Positions 44,436-53,495 of a DNA stretch of 64,000 nucleotides are shown here, one piece after another. The DNA lies in contig NZ_UETR01000004.1 in NCBI RefSeq assembly GCF_900491745.1, positions 310,001 through 374,000 of the forward strand, given 5' to 3'. A model generated the notes under the pieces. The model worked only from the letters and a program-made list of their open reading frames with translations, did not search any database and was not told the DNA's origin. Numbering within the stretch: position 1 is the first letter of the stretch; every line of letters begins with the position of its first letter. This DNA comes from Amarolinea aalborgensis (lineage in GTDB: Bacteria > Chloroflexota > Anaerolineae > SSC4 > Amarolineaceae). Made by a program: the position numbers and the translations under genes.

Positions 44436-45968
44436 CTAAACTCCCCTGCGCGCCGGCATCAGGGTGCGGATGAGCTGGCGGTCGGCCTGGCTCACAATAC
44501 CCTGTGCAAGCAAAAGTCCAGCATAGAGCACAGCGTAGCCCGCGGCGAGCGCGGTCAGCGTCAACAGCGTGATATGCGGCAGTCGCAGCAGCGCGACATA
44601 TAGACCCGCGCCGCTGAGTAGAGCCGTACCTATGGCGCGCCACGGCGCCAGGCGCACCAACGCGCCGATGGAGAGCTCGAGCGTCTGCGCAAACGCAATC
44701 ATGACCAAGATCGAGCCAATGGTCAAGGCTGTGAACGCGGCCAACGTCACCCCATTGAAGCCGAAGGGGCCAACCAGAAGCAGCGCCAGGGTGAGGTTCG
44801 TGAGTCCCTGCACCACATGGGCGCGCAAACAGAGGTGCGCTTGGCCCAGGGCCTGCAGAATCATGTAGGGCGGAAAGGCCACAAGGCTGATGAACCAGCC
44901 GCAGGTCATCAGCCGCATCACAAATGCAGCCTGCTGGTAGCCTGGCCCCAGCCAGGCGCTCAACAGCCAGGGCGCGGTGATGATCAGCAGCAGGTAGGCC
45001 GGCCAGCCGAGTAAATAGACATAGCGCGAGCTGCGTTGATAAACCATCCGCACCGCCTGCTGCTCTCGCTCAGCGTGCAGGTGTGAGACGCCGGGAAAGA
45101 GGGGGAGAAAAGCGACGGCGAACAGGCCGCGCAGCTGCGTGATCAGGCGCTGACCCACTTCGTACTGCGTTACCAGCGCCACGCCCAAGAAGCGGGTAAT
45201 GACCAGCTTACTCAGCGGGTCGAACAAAAGCTCCGTCAGGGCGCCGCCCTGGATGTTCAGGCTGTAGCTGAGCACAGAGCGCAGGTAACCCGCATCGAAG
45301 GCGCGCCAGCGCAGGCGAAAATGGGGCGCCAGCCGTCGCGTCATGACGCCATTCAGGCTACCGGCGGCCAGCGCCAGCACCAGACTGAGGATGGCGATGC
45401 CAATCAGACCGCCGCCCAGCGCCAGCACGATGACAATGCCGAGGTAGAGGCCAATCCCGCTTCCCAGCGAGGTCAGGTTGGTCATGTCCATGCGCTGCAA
45501 GCCCTGCAAGGCCGAGTTGAACGCGCCCATGGTCAGGTTCACGGCAAAGGTGATGGCCGTAATGCCGATGACCGTCGCGATCTCCTGCACCAAGGCCGGA
45601 GAGGCATGGGGGACGAAGCCAGCCAGAGCGTGGCGGCTGAGCAGAATCACGGCGGCGAGAACTAGCCCAACCAAGAGATAGAAAAAGAAGACAGTGTTTA
45701 GCGCCATATCCAGGCGTTGCCACTGCTTCTGCGCGGCGTATTCGGCCACATACTTCGTCAATGCCAGGCCCATGCCAAAATCGGCCAGCTGTGTGTAAGA
45801 CGTGAACAGCGCCACGATCGCCCACACGCCGAAACGCTCATCGCCTAACCGGCCCAGCATGAACGGAACCACGAGCAGCGGCAGCGGCAGCAGCACCACA
45901 AAGCGCATCACGCTGAAGAGCGAGTTGCGCACCATGCGCGTCATATGTGGGTTAGTGGTTGCAGACAC
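44436..45968 (-). CDS. wzx: Wzx-type oligosaccharide flippase
   Basis: A 510-residue membrane protein with about 12-14 TM helices in the MOP/PST exporter pattern (N-terminal amphipathic start, TM pairs, and paired helices at about 85-125 and 150-215). It would flip lipid-linked repeat units across the membrane. The start is GTG at 45968 with GGAG about 12 bases upstream. No Wzz/Wzc-type chain-length regulator is seen in the window. It ends directly next to the TPR gene. Confidence 0.85.
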   Translation of the reverse strand: MSATTNPHMTRMVRNSLFSVMRFVVLLPLPLLVVPFMLGRLGDERFGVWAIVALFTSYTQLADFGMGLALTKYVAEYAAQKQWQRLDMALNTVFFFYLLVGLVLAAVILLSRHALAGFVPHASPALVQEIATVIGITAITFAVNLTMGAFNSALQGLQRMDMTNLTSLGSGIGLYLGIVIVLALGGGLIGIAILSLVLALAAGSLNGVMTRRLAPHFRLRWRAFDAGYLRSVLSYSLNIQGGALTELLFDPLSKLVITRFLGVALVTQYEVGQRLITQLRGLFAVAFLPLFPGVSHLHAEREQQAVRMVYQRSSRYVYLLGWPAYLLLIITAPWLLSAWLGPGYQQAAFVMRLMTCGWFISLVAFPPYMILQALGQAHLCLRAHVVQGLTNLTLALLLVGPFGFNGVTLAAFTALTIGSILVMIAFAQTLELSIGALVRLAPWRAIGTALLSGAGLYVALLRLPHITLLTLTALAAGYAVLYAGLLLAQGIVSQADRQLIRTLMPARRGV

Positions 45969-45992
45969 GGCTAGAAGGTGCTCCGGCTCTTT

Positions 45993-46928
45993 TTAACGAT
46001 GCTGGCGATACCAGGCTACGGTGCGCTGCAATCCATCGGCAAACGACGTTTGGGCGCGGAAACCGAACTGCTGCTCCGCGCGCTGCGTATCCAGTTTGCG
46101 TCGCGGCTGCCCGTTCGGCTTGGACGCGTCCCAGCGGATGTCGCCCGTGAACCCCACGGTTTCGGCGATCAAGTGCACCAGGTCGCGGATGCTGATCTCC
46201 ATCGCCGAGCCGATATTGACCGGAGCGCTGGCGTCATAATGCTCGGCTGCCAACAGAATGCCGTGCGCCGCGTCATCCACATAGAGGAACTCGCGCGTGG
46301 GCGATCCGTCCCCCCACACCATGATGTGATCATCGCCGCGCGCCTGCGCCTCGATGCACTTGCGAATGAGCGCAGGGATGACGTGCGAAGTCTCCAGATC
46401 GAAGTTGTCGCCTGGGCCGTAAAGGTTAACGGGCAGCAGGAAGATAGAGTTGAAGCCGTATTGATCGCGATAGGCTTGCGATTGTACAAGCAGCATCTTC
46501 TTGGCCAGACCGTAGGGCGCGTTGGTCTCTTCGGGATAGCCTGCCCACAGGTCATCCTCGTGGAACGGCACCGGCGTGAATTTGGGGTAGGCGCAGACGG
46601 TGCCGATGGCGACCAGCTTTTCAACGCCGGCTCGCCACGCTTCATGCATGAGCTGGGCGCCCATCATCAGGTTATCATAGAAGAACTCAGCCGGATGCTC
46701 CCGGTTGGCGCCGATGCCGCCGACGCGGGCTGCCAGGTGAATGATGATATCGGGGCGCGCGTCGCGCAAGGCCTGCTGCACCTTCTCCAGTTGGCGCAGG
46801 TCGTACTCATGACTGCGCGGCACAAAGACGGCTGCAGCGTTCAGCGCGTGCAGCTGACGAACGATGACCGAACCCAGGAATCCAGAACCGCCGGTCACCA
46901 GGACGCGGCGATTGGGCCAAAAGCTCAT
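45993..46928 (-). CDS. fcl: GDP-L-fucose synthase-type SDR
   Basis: A 311-residue extended SDR. The NADP motif GGSGFLGS, the catalytic region GTVCAYPKF, Y-x3-K in APYGLAKK and VNLYGPGDNFD are characteristic of GDP-4-keto-6-deoxy-mannose 3,5-epimerase/4-reductase (Fcl/WcaG). It would make GDP-L-fucose, but no gmd (GDP-mannose dehydratase) is in the window. ATG at 46928 is preferred over a TTG at 46946; GGAG lies 11-12 bases upstream. It is 18 bases after the GT39-like gene. Confidence 0.9.
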   Translation of the reverse strand: MSFWPNRRVLVTGGSGFLGSVIVRQLHALNAAAVFVPRSHEYDLRQLEKVQQALRDARPDIIIHLAARVGGIGANREHPAEFFYDNLMMGAQLMHEAWRAGVEKLVAIGTVCAYPKFTPVPFHEDDLWAGYPEETNAPYGLAKKMLLVQSQAYRDQYGFNSIFLLPVNLYGPGDNFDLETSHVIPALIRKCIEAQARGDDHIMVWGDGSPTREFLYVDDAAHGILLAAEHYDASAPVNIGSAMEISIRDLVHLIAETVGFTGDIRWDASKPNGQPRRKLDTQRAEQQFGFRAQTSFADGLQRTVAWYRQHR

Positions 46929-46946
46929 AACGTATCTATTCTCCAA

Positions 46947-49900
46947 TCAGCGATCAGCAGTCAGCGGAAGAACTTGGATGCGGTCAATCAGGGCGTTGCG
47001 ATCGCCATCGCCGCCCTTATCAACCACGTCTTTCAGGTAAATATCATTATTGAAAACCAATGTCAACGGCTGGATGCCTGCGCGATCCGTTACAATCTGC
47101 AGGATGCGCGTTTCCCAACTGCCGTCGTCAGCGTTGAAGATCATTTGGCCGCGCTGTTTGTTGTTGAGCAGCACATCCAAGATGACTGGGCCGGGCCGAT
47201 CATTCTGGCCTTCGACCGCCAGGCGATAGACGCCCGGCCGGGGCAACAGTACGTTGAGCGTGACGATGGGGCCAATGCCGGCGCGCATGGCCGCACGGCG
47301 GTCGCCTTCTTGCACGATCTCGGCGCCCGTGTTAAGGCCGCCTTGATCGGGCGTCCAGACTGCGTCGGGATAGGTGGAGAGGACGTTGCCGTAGAGGCGC
47401 ATCGTCTGCAGGTACAGGTCGCGATTACTCGTGTTGCGCAGGCGCAGCATAGCCGTCCCCGCGTCGTGCTGAAGACCAACGAAACGGGACGCGGTTTGTA
47501 AATCGAAAGTCAGGTTATCGAGCAGGACGCCATCCATTTCAAGCGCCAGGACATTACCCAGGCGCTCGCTGCGCCCGCCAAATTCGAGCACATAGTTGCC
47601 ATCGGAAAGGAAAACGATTGGAAACGACAATTCGGCGCCTGGCGCAAAGACGAACGCGAAGTCTCCGTCCACGCGCTCAAGGCGCGGTGGATTCGCGGCA
47701 TCCGCGCTGAGCAAGTCGTCGAAATTGAGATCTATCAGCGCATCGTCGCGGCTGATGGCCGCGGGAATCTTAGTCAGGCCGACCCGTTCCACCACGGCAT
47801 TGCGGTCGCCATCCAGACCGGCGTCAACCAGTTTCTGATCATAGAGGTCCGCAACGAAATTGAGCACCAGGCTGTGGAAACCAGGCAGGCCCAGGGCAAA
47901 GTAGAACGTCTGCTCGCTCCAACTGCCGTCGTTCGCGTCGAAGCTCAACGTCTGAATGCGTTCGCCGTCGAGCAAAACGTCAAGTTGGACAGGGCCTGGT
48001 TGATCATTTTGCGCCCGCACCGTCATCTGGTAACCGCCTGCGGTCGCAAAGTTGAGATCCATACTAAACACAGGCCCGGCGGCCGGCCGCATGATCGCAC
48101 GCACGCCCCCGATTTCTGTCACGGCCGTACCGGGGGGCATCATCGCCGTTTCGTTGGCTGTCTCGAAGGTGGCGCGGTTGCCAATGGCAATCACTGGGGG
48201 CGAGACGGTTGAGATGGTGAAGAAATCAATGGCCGCGTTACGGTCGCCATCTTCTTTGTTGGCCACCAGGGCTGCATCATAAAGGTCATTGGTGAAATTG
48301 AGGCGCAGGCTGTGGAAGCCGACGGCGTCCACCGGCAAACGCACTGAACGAATGGTCCAGGTGTAATCATTGCGGGCATAGTCGAGGGTCTCCTCGAGCG
48401 GTTTGCCATCCAGGTCGGCCTGAATCTGCACCGGGCCAGGGCGATCATGCAGGCCATCCACATTGAGTGTGAAGTTGCCGGTTCGGCTGAACCACAATCC
48501 GGCTTGGATGACCGTGCCTGTGCCCGCGCCCACCGCCGCCGGGCGATCGCTCATCCGCTGCAGGCGCGCATTCGCGCCGATCACAAACGGGTTCGCGTCC
48601 ACCCGCACATCCGCCGCGTCCGATTGCACGTAGACGAGCTGTAAGTTCATCTCTTGCAGACATAACTGGCGGGGCTGCGTCTGCACCGGGGGCGTCAGCA
48701 AGATTTCGTGTTCACCCCGGCTCAGCCTGATAAGCAGATAATCGCGCTGCGCGCTGCTGCTTGTCGGGTTGATCTGGCCCAGGAAGCGGTCATCCACGGT
48801 CACTTGCAGTGGCCGCGTGATGTTCTGGCTGGAAGTAACCAGGCCGAGGGCATAATCGGCTGCGTTCTCCACAGTCACCGTGAAGGTGACCGGCTCGCCG
48901 TTGATCCAGCGCCCATCCGCACCGGTTGCGGTGACGCACGCGGTCAGGGTCGTGGTTGCGTCAATGGGCACATCGGGCAGAGGCTCCTTCACCTCGCCCA
49001 GGCTGATTTGCGTGTTGCCCCGGTAGACCCAATTCTGCCGCTCTTCCAGCGTGACATAGTCGAGGTCCGCATAGGCGGACTCCACGTAGGCGCTGGCGGT
49101 GACGCCGAGGGTGAGGGTGTGCATCCCTGGACGATCCAAACTAATGGGCACGGCCACTGGCTGCCAACCCTGGTTGACCGGGGTGTTCAGTGCGCCGATT
49201 GGCTGCCGATCCAGCACGACTGTCCATCTTGGCGCGCCAATGCGCGCGTTCATGCGGCCATACAGCGTGAGCAGATAATCACCCGGTTGACTCGTCCATA
49301 AGGCGATCTGCGCGACCGTGCCGAACCCTTGCGGCCGCACGAAAAAGCCGCCGCTGGCATCTGCCTGATCGAAGACAAAACCGTTCTCGGTGGGAAAGTC
49401 CTCTGCTTCGATGCGCTTACCGTTTTCTTTCGGCAGCGCCACAGCGTAGGCCAGCGTCAACGTGCCGCTGAGCGGCGCCGTGGGCGCTTGCGGCGCGATG
49501 ATGTCTATCTTGGATACATACGTGCCCGTGAAGGGCATTTGTACATAGTCTGGCGCTTGGACGCCAGCCGGATCGAAACCGCCCTGGTCCTGACCGTTGA
49601 TGTAGACGTTGAAGCGTTGGGATACGGGCGCATCGTACGTCGTGACGCCAATGATCAGGTTGCGATTGGTGAGCGCCGCGCGTTCTGTGTGCAGTTCGGT
49701 GCTGCCTGCCGGCCATACGAATGGCGTCCGGCTGCTGAGGATGGGCGAGGTTTCGATCAAGAAGACCTGCGCGCCCCCCACATTGGTCGGTCTGATGTCG
49801 GGGAAAAATGCGCCGATTTCCCTGAAACCGCCGTTGCTGGCTTGATCCACAATCCACACGCGTCGGTGCGTGTCAAACACCGGCTGCAACTGCATAGCCG

Positions 49901-51440
49901 ATAGGCTGGAGAAGGACTGCACAAAGCTGCCAAACGCCTCGGGCTTGACCATTTGGCGGAAGTAATAGATGAACGGTCCCCAATCGCGCTCGCGTGTGGT
50001 GGCAAAAATGACGGCGTCATCCGTGTGTAAGTCGGATTGAATGTAACGGACCACGCGACGCCAATCTACACGGTCCTGCTGTCCATAATAGCCGAGGACG
50101 GGGCGTGTGTTGATGAGCAGCAGCAGCACGGCCAGTCCCGCCACTAGCCCCGAGGCCGGCAGCGGCCCGCGCCAGGTGAATACTTGCGGTCTGGCCCAGA
50201 CCTGGCTGACGATGGCCGCGATGCCCAGGGCCACGAAGGCCAAATAGGCAGGCTGTACAAAAATCAGATACTTCTCGGCGAAGAAATGCTCGGAGCGGAT
50301 CAGAGAGACGAGGATGAGAGGCAGCCACAACCACGTCATGAGGAACAGCGCCTGCTGCCACCGGCGGCGGACGATCAGGTCCGCCAGACCTACGAGCGCC
50401 AGGGCCAGGTATACCCAGGATGTCCATCCCTGGCCGCTGCCAAACTCCGCAAACAGGCTGACGAGCGAGGCAGGTGATAAGGAAAAGCCGTGCAGGACTG
50501 TGCCTTGGATGCCGCGCGCGGAGTCAGCAGTGGAAAAAACGGTAGCCACGGCGCTGCCCGCGCTGCCGCTGGTGGCCGCGCGTAAGACTGGCACGGTGAC
50601 CTCCAACGTGAGAAGGCCCAAAACCACCACACTGACAATGAAAACAGCGTGCGCAGGCGGGATTCGACGAACGAAGCTTACCAGAACCTGCTGCCAACCC
50701 AGGAGCCGGCTGCGTATGGACTTGCGCCGACCGTTGCCGCGGCCGCGCCATGCGCCGAACTGCGGCATGCGCGCGGCGCTTACCAGCCTGGCGCCGAGGA
50801 TCACGGCGGCGTAGATGACCATTGGTCCCACGAAGAAGAGGGCGAAGAGATGGTTCCACACATTCAGCGCGGAGACAAAAACGAACGCGATCAAGTCGCC
50901 GATGTGGTTTTCATCAAGCCCGCGTGTCATGAGGTAAGCGCCCAAGAGGGAGAGGAATGACATCAAGCCGTAATAGCGCGCTTCTTGCGAATACTGAATG
51001 TGAAAGGCAGAAATGGCAATCAGAAAGGCAAGGAGCAGTCCCACCCCCGGCCCACGCAGCCTTCGCCCCAGCGAAAAAGCCACAACCACCGCCAGCACGC
51101 CGGCCACGAACGACGGCAGGCGGATGAGCATGTCCTGGTTGCCGATGAGTCCGCTCAACGACGCTAACAGCGGCAGGGGCATCTGAAAACCCCATCCAGC
51201 CACAAACTGACCGCCCATCGCGGCTCCGACCTGGCGGACAAGGGAAAATGGCGCCGTGGTCCGCAGCACGGAGGCTGGACCAAGTAGGGCCAGGTCGCCA
51301 GTCAACGCTTCGTCGCCCCAGAAGGGACGAGTGTTCAGTTCATAGGCGCGCAGACCGACGGCGAGCAAAATGATGAGCAGCGCGGCGATCTGAATTGTAT
51401 TTTTGGTGAAACGTGTGTTAGGACTTGTGCCAGAATCCAT
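46947..51440 (-). CDS. GT39-like polytopic protein fused to CBM36/60-like modules
   Basis: A 1497-residue protein. The N-terminal ~480 residues hold about 10-12 TM helices with the PMT/GT39-type motif FWGDEA in the first loop (Asp-Glu). This is a lipid-donor glycosyltransferase pattern. The remaining ~1000 residues are extracellular beta-rich modules. At least three end in DGDRNA (about 1067, 1211, 1481), preceded by F-x-S-L-x-L-N-F-(T/V)-x-D-L-Y; the NDLY/DGDRN pattern resembles calcium-dependent CBM36/60 modules. A CBM6-like stretch lies at about 690-810. It could glycosylate and bind a surface glycan at once. ATG at 51440 overlaps the upstream GT2 gene by 23 bases; 51485 is possible. Confidence 0.78.
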   Translation of the reverse strand: MDSGTSPNTRFTKNTIQIAALLIILLAVGLRAYELNTRPFWGDEALTGDLALLGPASVLRTTAPFSLVRQVGAAMGGQFVAGWGFQMPLPLLASLSGLIGNQDMLIRLPSFVAGVLAVVVAFSLGRRLRGPGVGLLLAFLIAISAFHIQYSQEARYYGLMSFLSLLGAYLMTRGLDENHIGDLIAFVFVSALNVWNHLFALFFVGPMVIYAAVILGARLVSAARMPQFGAWRGRGNGRRKSIRSRLLGWQQVLVSFVRRIPPAHAVFIVSVVVLGLLTLEVTVPVLRAATSGSAGSAVATVFSTADSARGIQGTVLHGFSLSPASLVSLFAEFGSGQGWTSWVYLALALVGLADLIVRRRWQQALFLMTWLWLPLILVSLIRSEHFFAEKYLIFVQPAYLAFVALGIAAIVSQVWARPQVFTWRGPLPASGLVAGLAVLLLLINTRPVLGYYGQQDRVDWRRVVRYIQSDLHTDDAVIFATTRERDWGPFIYYFRQMVKPEAFGSFVQSFSSLSAMQLQPVFDTHRRVWIVDQASNGGFREIGAFFPDIRPTNVGGAQVFLIETSPILSSRTPFVWPAGSTELHTERAALTNRNLIIGVTTYDAPVSQRFNVYINGQDQGGFDPAGVQAPDYVQMPFTGTYVSKIDIIAPQAPTAPLSGTLTLAYAVALPKENGKRIEAEDFPTENGFVFDQADASGGFFVRPQGFGTVAQIALWTSQPGDYLLTLYGRMNARIGAPRWTVVLDRQPIGALNTPVNQGWQPVAVPISLDRPGMHTLTLGVTASAYVESAYADLDYVTLEERQNWVYRGNTQISLGEVKEPLPDVPIDATTTLTACVTATGADGRWINGEPVTFTVTVENAADYALGLVTSSQNITRPLQVTVDDRFLGQINPTSSSAQRDYLLIRLSRGEHEILLTPPVQTQPRQLCLQEMNLQLVYVQSDAADVRVDANPFVIGANARLQRMSDRPAAVGAGTGTVIQAGLWFSRTGNFTLNVDGLHDRPGPVQIQADLDGKPLEETLDYARNDYTWTIRSVRLPVDAVGFHSLRLNFTNDLYDAALVANKEDGDRNAAIDFFTISTVSPPVIAIGNRATFETANETAMMPPGTAVTEIGGVRAIMRPAAGPVFSMDLNFATAGGYQMTVRAQNDQPGPVQLDVLLDGERIQTLSFDANDGSWSEQTFYFALGLPGFHSLVLNFVADLYDQKLVDAGLDGDRNAVVERVGLTKIPAAISRDDALIDLNFDDLLSADAANPPRLERVDGDFAFVFAPGAELSFPIVFLSDGNYVLEFGGRSERLGNVLALEMDGVLLDNLTFDLQTASRFVGLQHDAGTAMLRLRNTSNRDLYLQTMRLYGNVLSTYPDAVWTPDQGGLNTGAEIVQEGDRRAAMRAGIGPIVTLNVLLPRPGVYRLAVEGQNDRPGPVILDVLLNNKQRGQMIFNADDGSWETRILQIVTDRAGIQPLTLVFNNDIYLKDVVDKGGDGDRNALIDRIQVLPLTADR

Positions 51441-52326
51441 CAACCAGCCCACGAATTTTGGCGCGCACAGCGGCGCTGCGGCCACGCGCGCTCTCGCGAA
51501 TAAATAGCCACGGAATCCCTGCCGCCAGGGAAGTCAAGTACAGCGCCCACTGCCCGGCATGGGCATAGCGACGCATGAAACGCACTGCGTTGACACCGGA
51601 AAGGTACTTTTCACGGGGATTGTAGAACCCGCCCGTGCTGGCGCCGCCTTTATGCCACATCCGGGCTGAGGGAACGTAACGCACCTTCCAGCCGGCCCTC
51701 CTGGCCCGCATCGCCCAGTCCGCATCTTCGTAATAGGCGAAGTAGGTGACATCCAGCAGACCGACCGTCTCCAGAAGTTGACGACGGGCTAGTATACCAC
51801 ATCCGGGCAGATAGTCCACATCAGCGGCTGTGTCGTACTGACGGCGATCCGCCTGCCCAAAGCCGCGCATCGCCGTCACATTGCCCCAGAAGGTAATATC
51901 GCCGCCGGCCGACCAGAGGACATGCGGGGGTGCGGCCTGGTAGATCTTTGGCCCCGCCAGGCCAATTTGGGCGTCGTCGCGGGCCGCCGCAACCAATTCG
52001 CTCGTCATGGCGGGGTCGAACCAGGTATCGTTGTTGAGCATGAGCACGTAATCTGCGCCCTGGGCCAGCGCCCATTCCAGCCCGACGTTATTGCCCGCGC
52101 AAAAACCCAGGTTGGCGCCTGTCTCGATGAGATGGACGCCAGGAAAGGCGGCGCGGATGGCGACCGCGGAACCGTCGCTCGAACCGTTGTCAACTACCAG
52201 GGGCACTAAGGCAGGATAGGTTTGCTGCTGCAGGCTTTCCAGGCAGGCCAGGGTGTCGGCGCATCCATTCCAGTTCAGGATCAGGGCCACGACCAGGGGC
52301 GGCGGGGTGTGGTGATTGGCTTTCAT
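51418..52326 (-). CDS. GT2-family glycosyltransferase (rhamnosyl-type)
   Basis: A 302-residue GT-A enzyme. The start ALILNWNG, the LMLNNDTWFDP donor motif (N-N-D), PGCGILARR and YFAYYEDADWAMRARRAGW are typical of the WbbL/rhamnosyltransferase-like GT2 subgroup. A single TM-like helix near the C-terminus (about 265-285) may anchor it. ATG at 52326 overlaps the stop of the upstream GT4 gene by 4 bases; a longer frame beyond it is a shadow. It overlaps the GT39-like gene by 23 bases. Confidence 0.9.
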   Translation of the reverse strand: MKANHHTPPPLVVALILNWNGCADTLACLESLQQQTYPALVPLVVDNGSSDGSAVAIRAAFPGVHLIETGANLGFCAGNNVGLEWALAQGADYVLMLNNDTWFDPAMTSELVAAARDDAQIGLAGPKIYQAAPPHVLWSAGGDITFWGNVTAMRGFGQADRRQYDTAADVDYLPGCGILARRQLLETVGLLDVTYFAYYEDADWAMRARRAGWKVRYVPSARMWHKGGASTGGFYNPREKYLSGVNAVRFMRRYAHAGQWALYLTSLAAGIPWLFIRESARGRSAAVRAKIRGLVDGFWHKS

Positions 52327-53495
52327 GCTGATGGCTGTCCGCGCCGCGGCGGGCGTCGGTCTGCCAGCAGCATGCGATAGACCGCCACGGTCTGCTGTGC
52401 GATCGTTGTCCATGACAGATGGGTGTGCGCCCATTGCCACGCTGCGGCGCCCATCGCGCGTCTGCGCGGCGCGTCCAGGAGGAGCGCGCTGATCGCTTCT
52501 GCCAGGGCGCCAGGGTCGCCAGGAGGAATCAACAGCCCCGTGACGCCGTCCACCACCATGTCGGGCAGGCTGCCCACGCGAGTTGCGACGACGGGGCGAG
52601 CAAACGCATACGCCGCGGCCATCACGCCCGAGGCGCTGCCATCGGTGTAAGGCAGCGCGACCAGGGCCGCGCGTCGAAAGTACGCGGCGGCCTCGGCGTC
52701 GGTGACGAAGCGGTTGACCCACTCCACCGGCGCTGCCTGCGCGCCGGGCAGGCGTTCATAGGGCGCGGTGTCTCCTTCACCGCCAACCACGAGGAAGCGA
52801 ACGGATGGCACGGCCGCCTTGATCAGCGGCATGGCCCCGACGAGGACTTCCAGGCCTTTGTAAGCCTTGATGCGGCCAAAAAAAAGCACCGTTTCCGGCT
52901 CCTCCTGCTCGCCGCCAGCCCACTGCGTCAGAAAATCGAACCAACCGATGGGCAGGATGCTGATGCGCGCGGCTGGCGTCTGGTGCATGCGCTGCACTTC
53001 CGCGGCCAGCGCCTGGCCGTGCACAATCAGGTGATGCGCGAAGCGCGGCCCGGCCCACACATTCCAACGCTTGCGCCAACCGCCCTCGCCGCTCTTCAGG
53101 CTGACCTCATGCTGGGTGACCACCAGCGGCCAATGACGGCGCAGCCAGGGCAAGGTAGCCAATTCCCACGGGTGGGTGCTCAAATTGGCGTGCACCACAT
53201 CGGGCGCGGTCGCCTGGACGGCGCGCAGATAAGCGGGCGCGGCCAGCAGTTGGCCTGGCAGGCGCGCCGCGTCGCGCAGCCCATTGCCGGTAGGTACGTC
53301 TACCATCGCCAGCGTGACGTCGGACGCAAATCCGAGCGGCGCGGGCATCTTCGGCGCCACCACCGTCACCTGGACGCCAGGTTCTTGCGCCAGGGCGTTA
53401 GCCAGCGCGGCCGTGTAGTGGGCCATGCCCCCGCGCGGCCAGAGGTTGATGAGCGTGACGCGCAGCGCGGCTGCGCCCTGGCTAACGGCTGGCAT
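52323..53495 (-). CDS. GT4-family glycosyltransferase
   Basis: A 390-residue GT-B enzyme. It starts RVTLINLWPRGGMAHY and has the C-terminal donor-binding domain with FFGRIKAYKGLE. The usual E-x7-E motif reads YTDGSASGVMAAAYAFARPVV, shortened here to TDGSASGVMAA: acidic first position kept as Asp, second position Ala, as in a known GT4 subgroup with SGV-x-x-x-A-Y. The ATG at 53495 overlaps the next gene's end by 14 bases; upstream in-frame sequence is a shadow. Confidence 0.88.
   Translation of the reverse strand: MPAVSQGAAALRVTLINLWPRGGMAHYTAALANALAQEPGVQVTVVAPKMPAPLGFASDVTLAMVDVPTGNGLRDAARLPGQLLAAPAYLRAVQATAPDVVHANLSTHPWELATLPWLRRHWPLVVTQHEVSLKSGEGGWRKRWNVWAGPRFAHHLIVHGQALAAEVQRMHQTPAARISILPIGWFDFLTQWAGGEQEEPETVLFFGRIKAYKGLEVLVGAMPLIKAAVPSVRFLVVGGEGDTAPYERLPGAQAAPVEWVNRFVTDAEAAAYFRRAALVALPYTDGSASGVMAAAYAFARPVVATRVGSLPDMVVDGVTGLLIPPGDPGALAEAISALLLDAPRRRAMGAAAWQWAHTHLSWTTIAQQTVAVYRMLLADRRPPRRGQPSA

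Noticed and set aside
52327..52722. N-terminal extension of the GT2 gene 51418-52326
   Set aside because: The extension is Arg-rich, overlaps the upstream GT4 gene in another frame and has no family similarity; ATG at 52326 gives a normal GT2 start.
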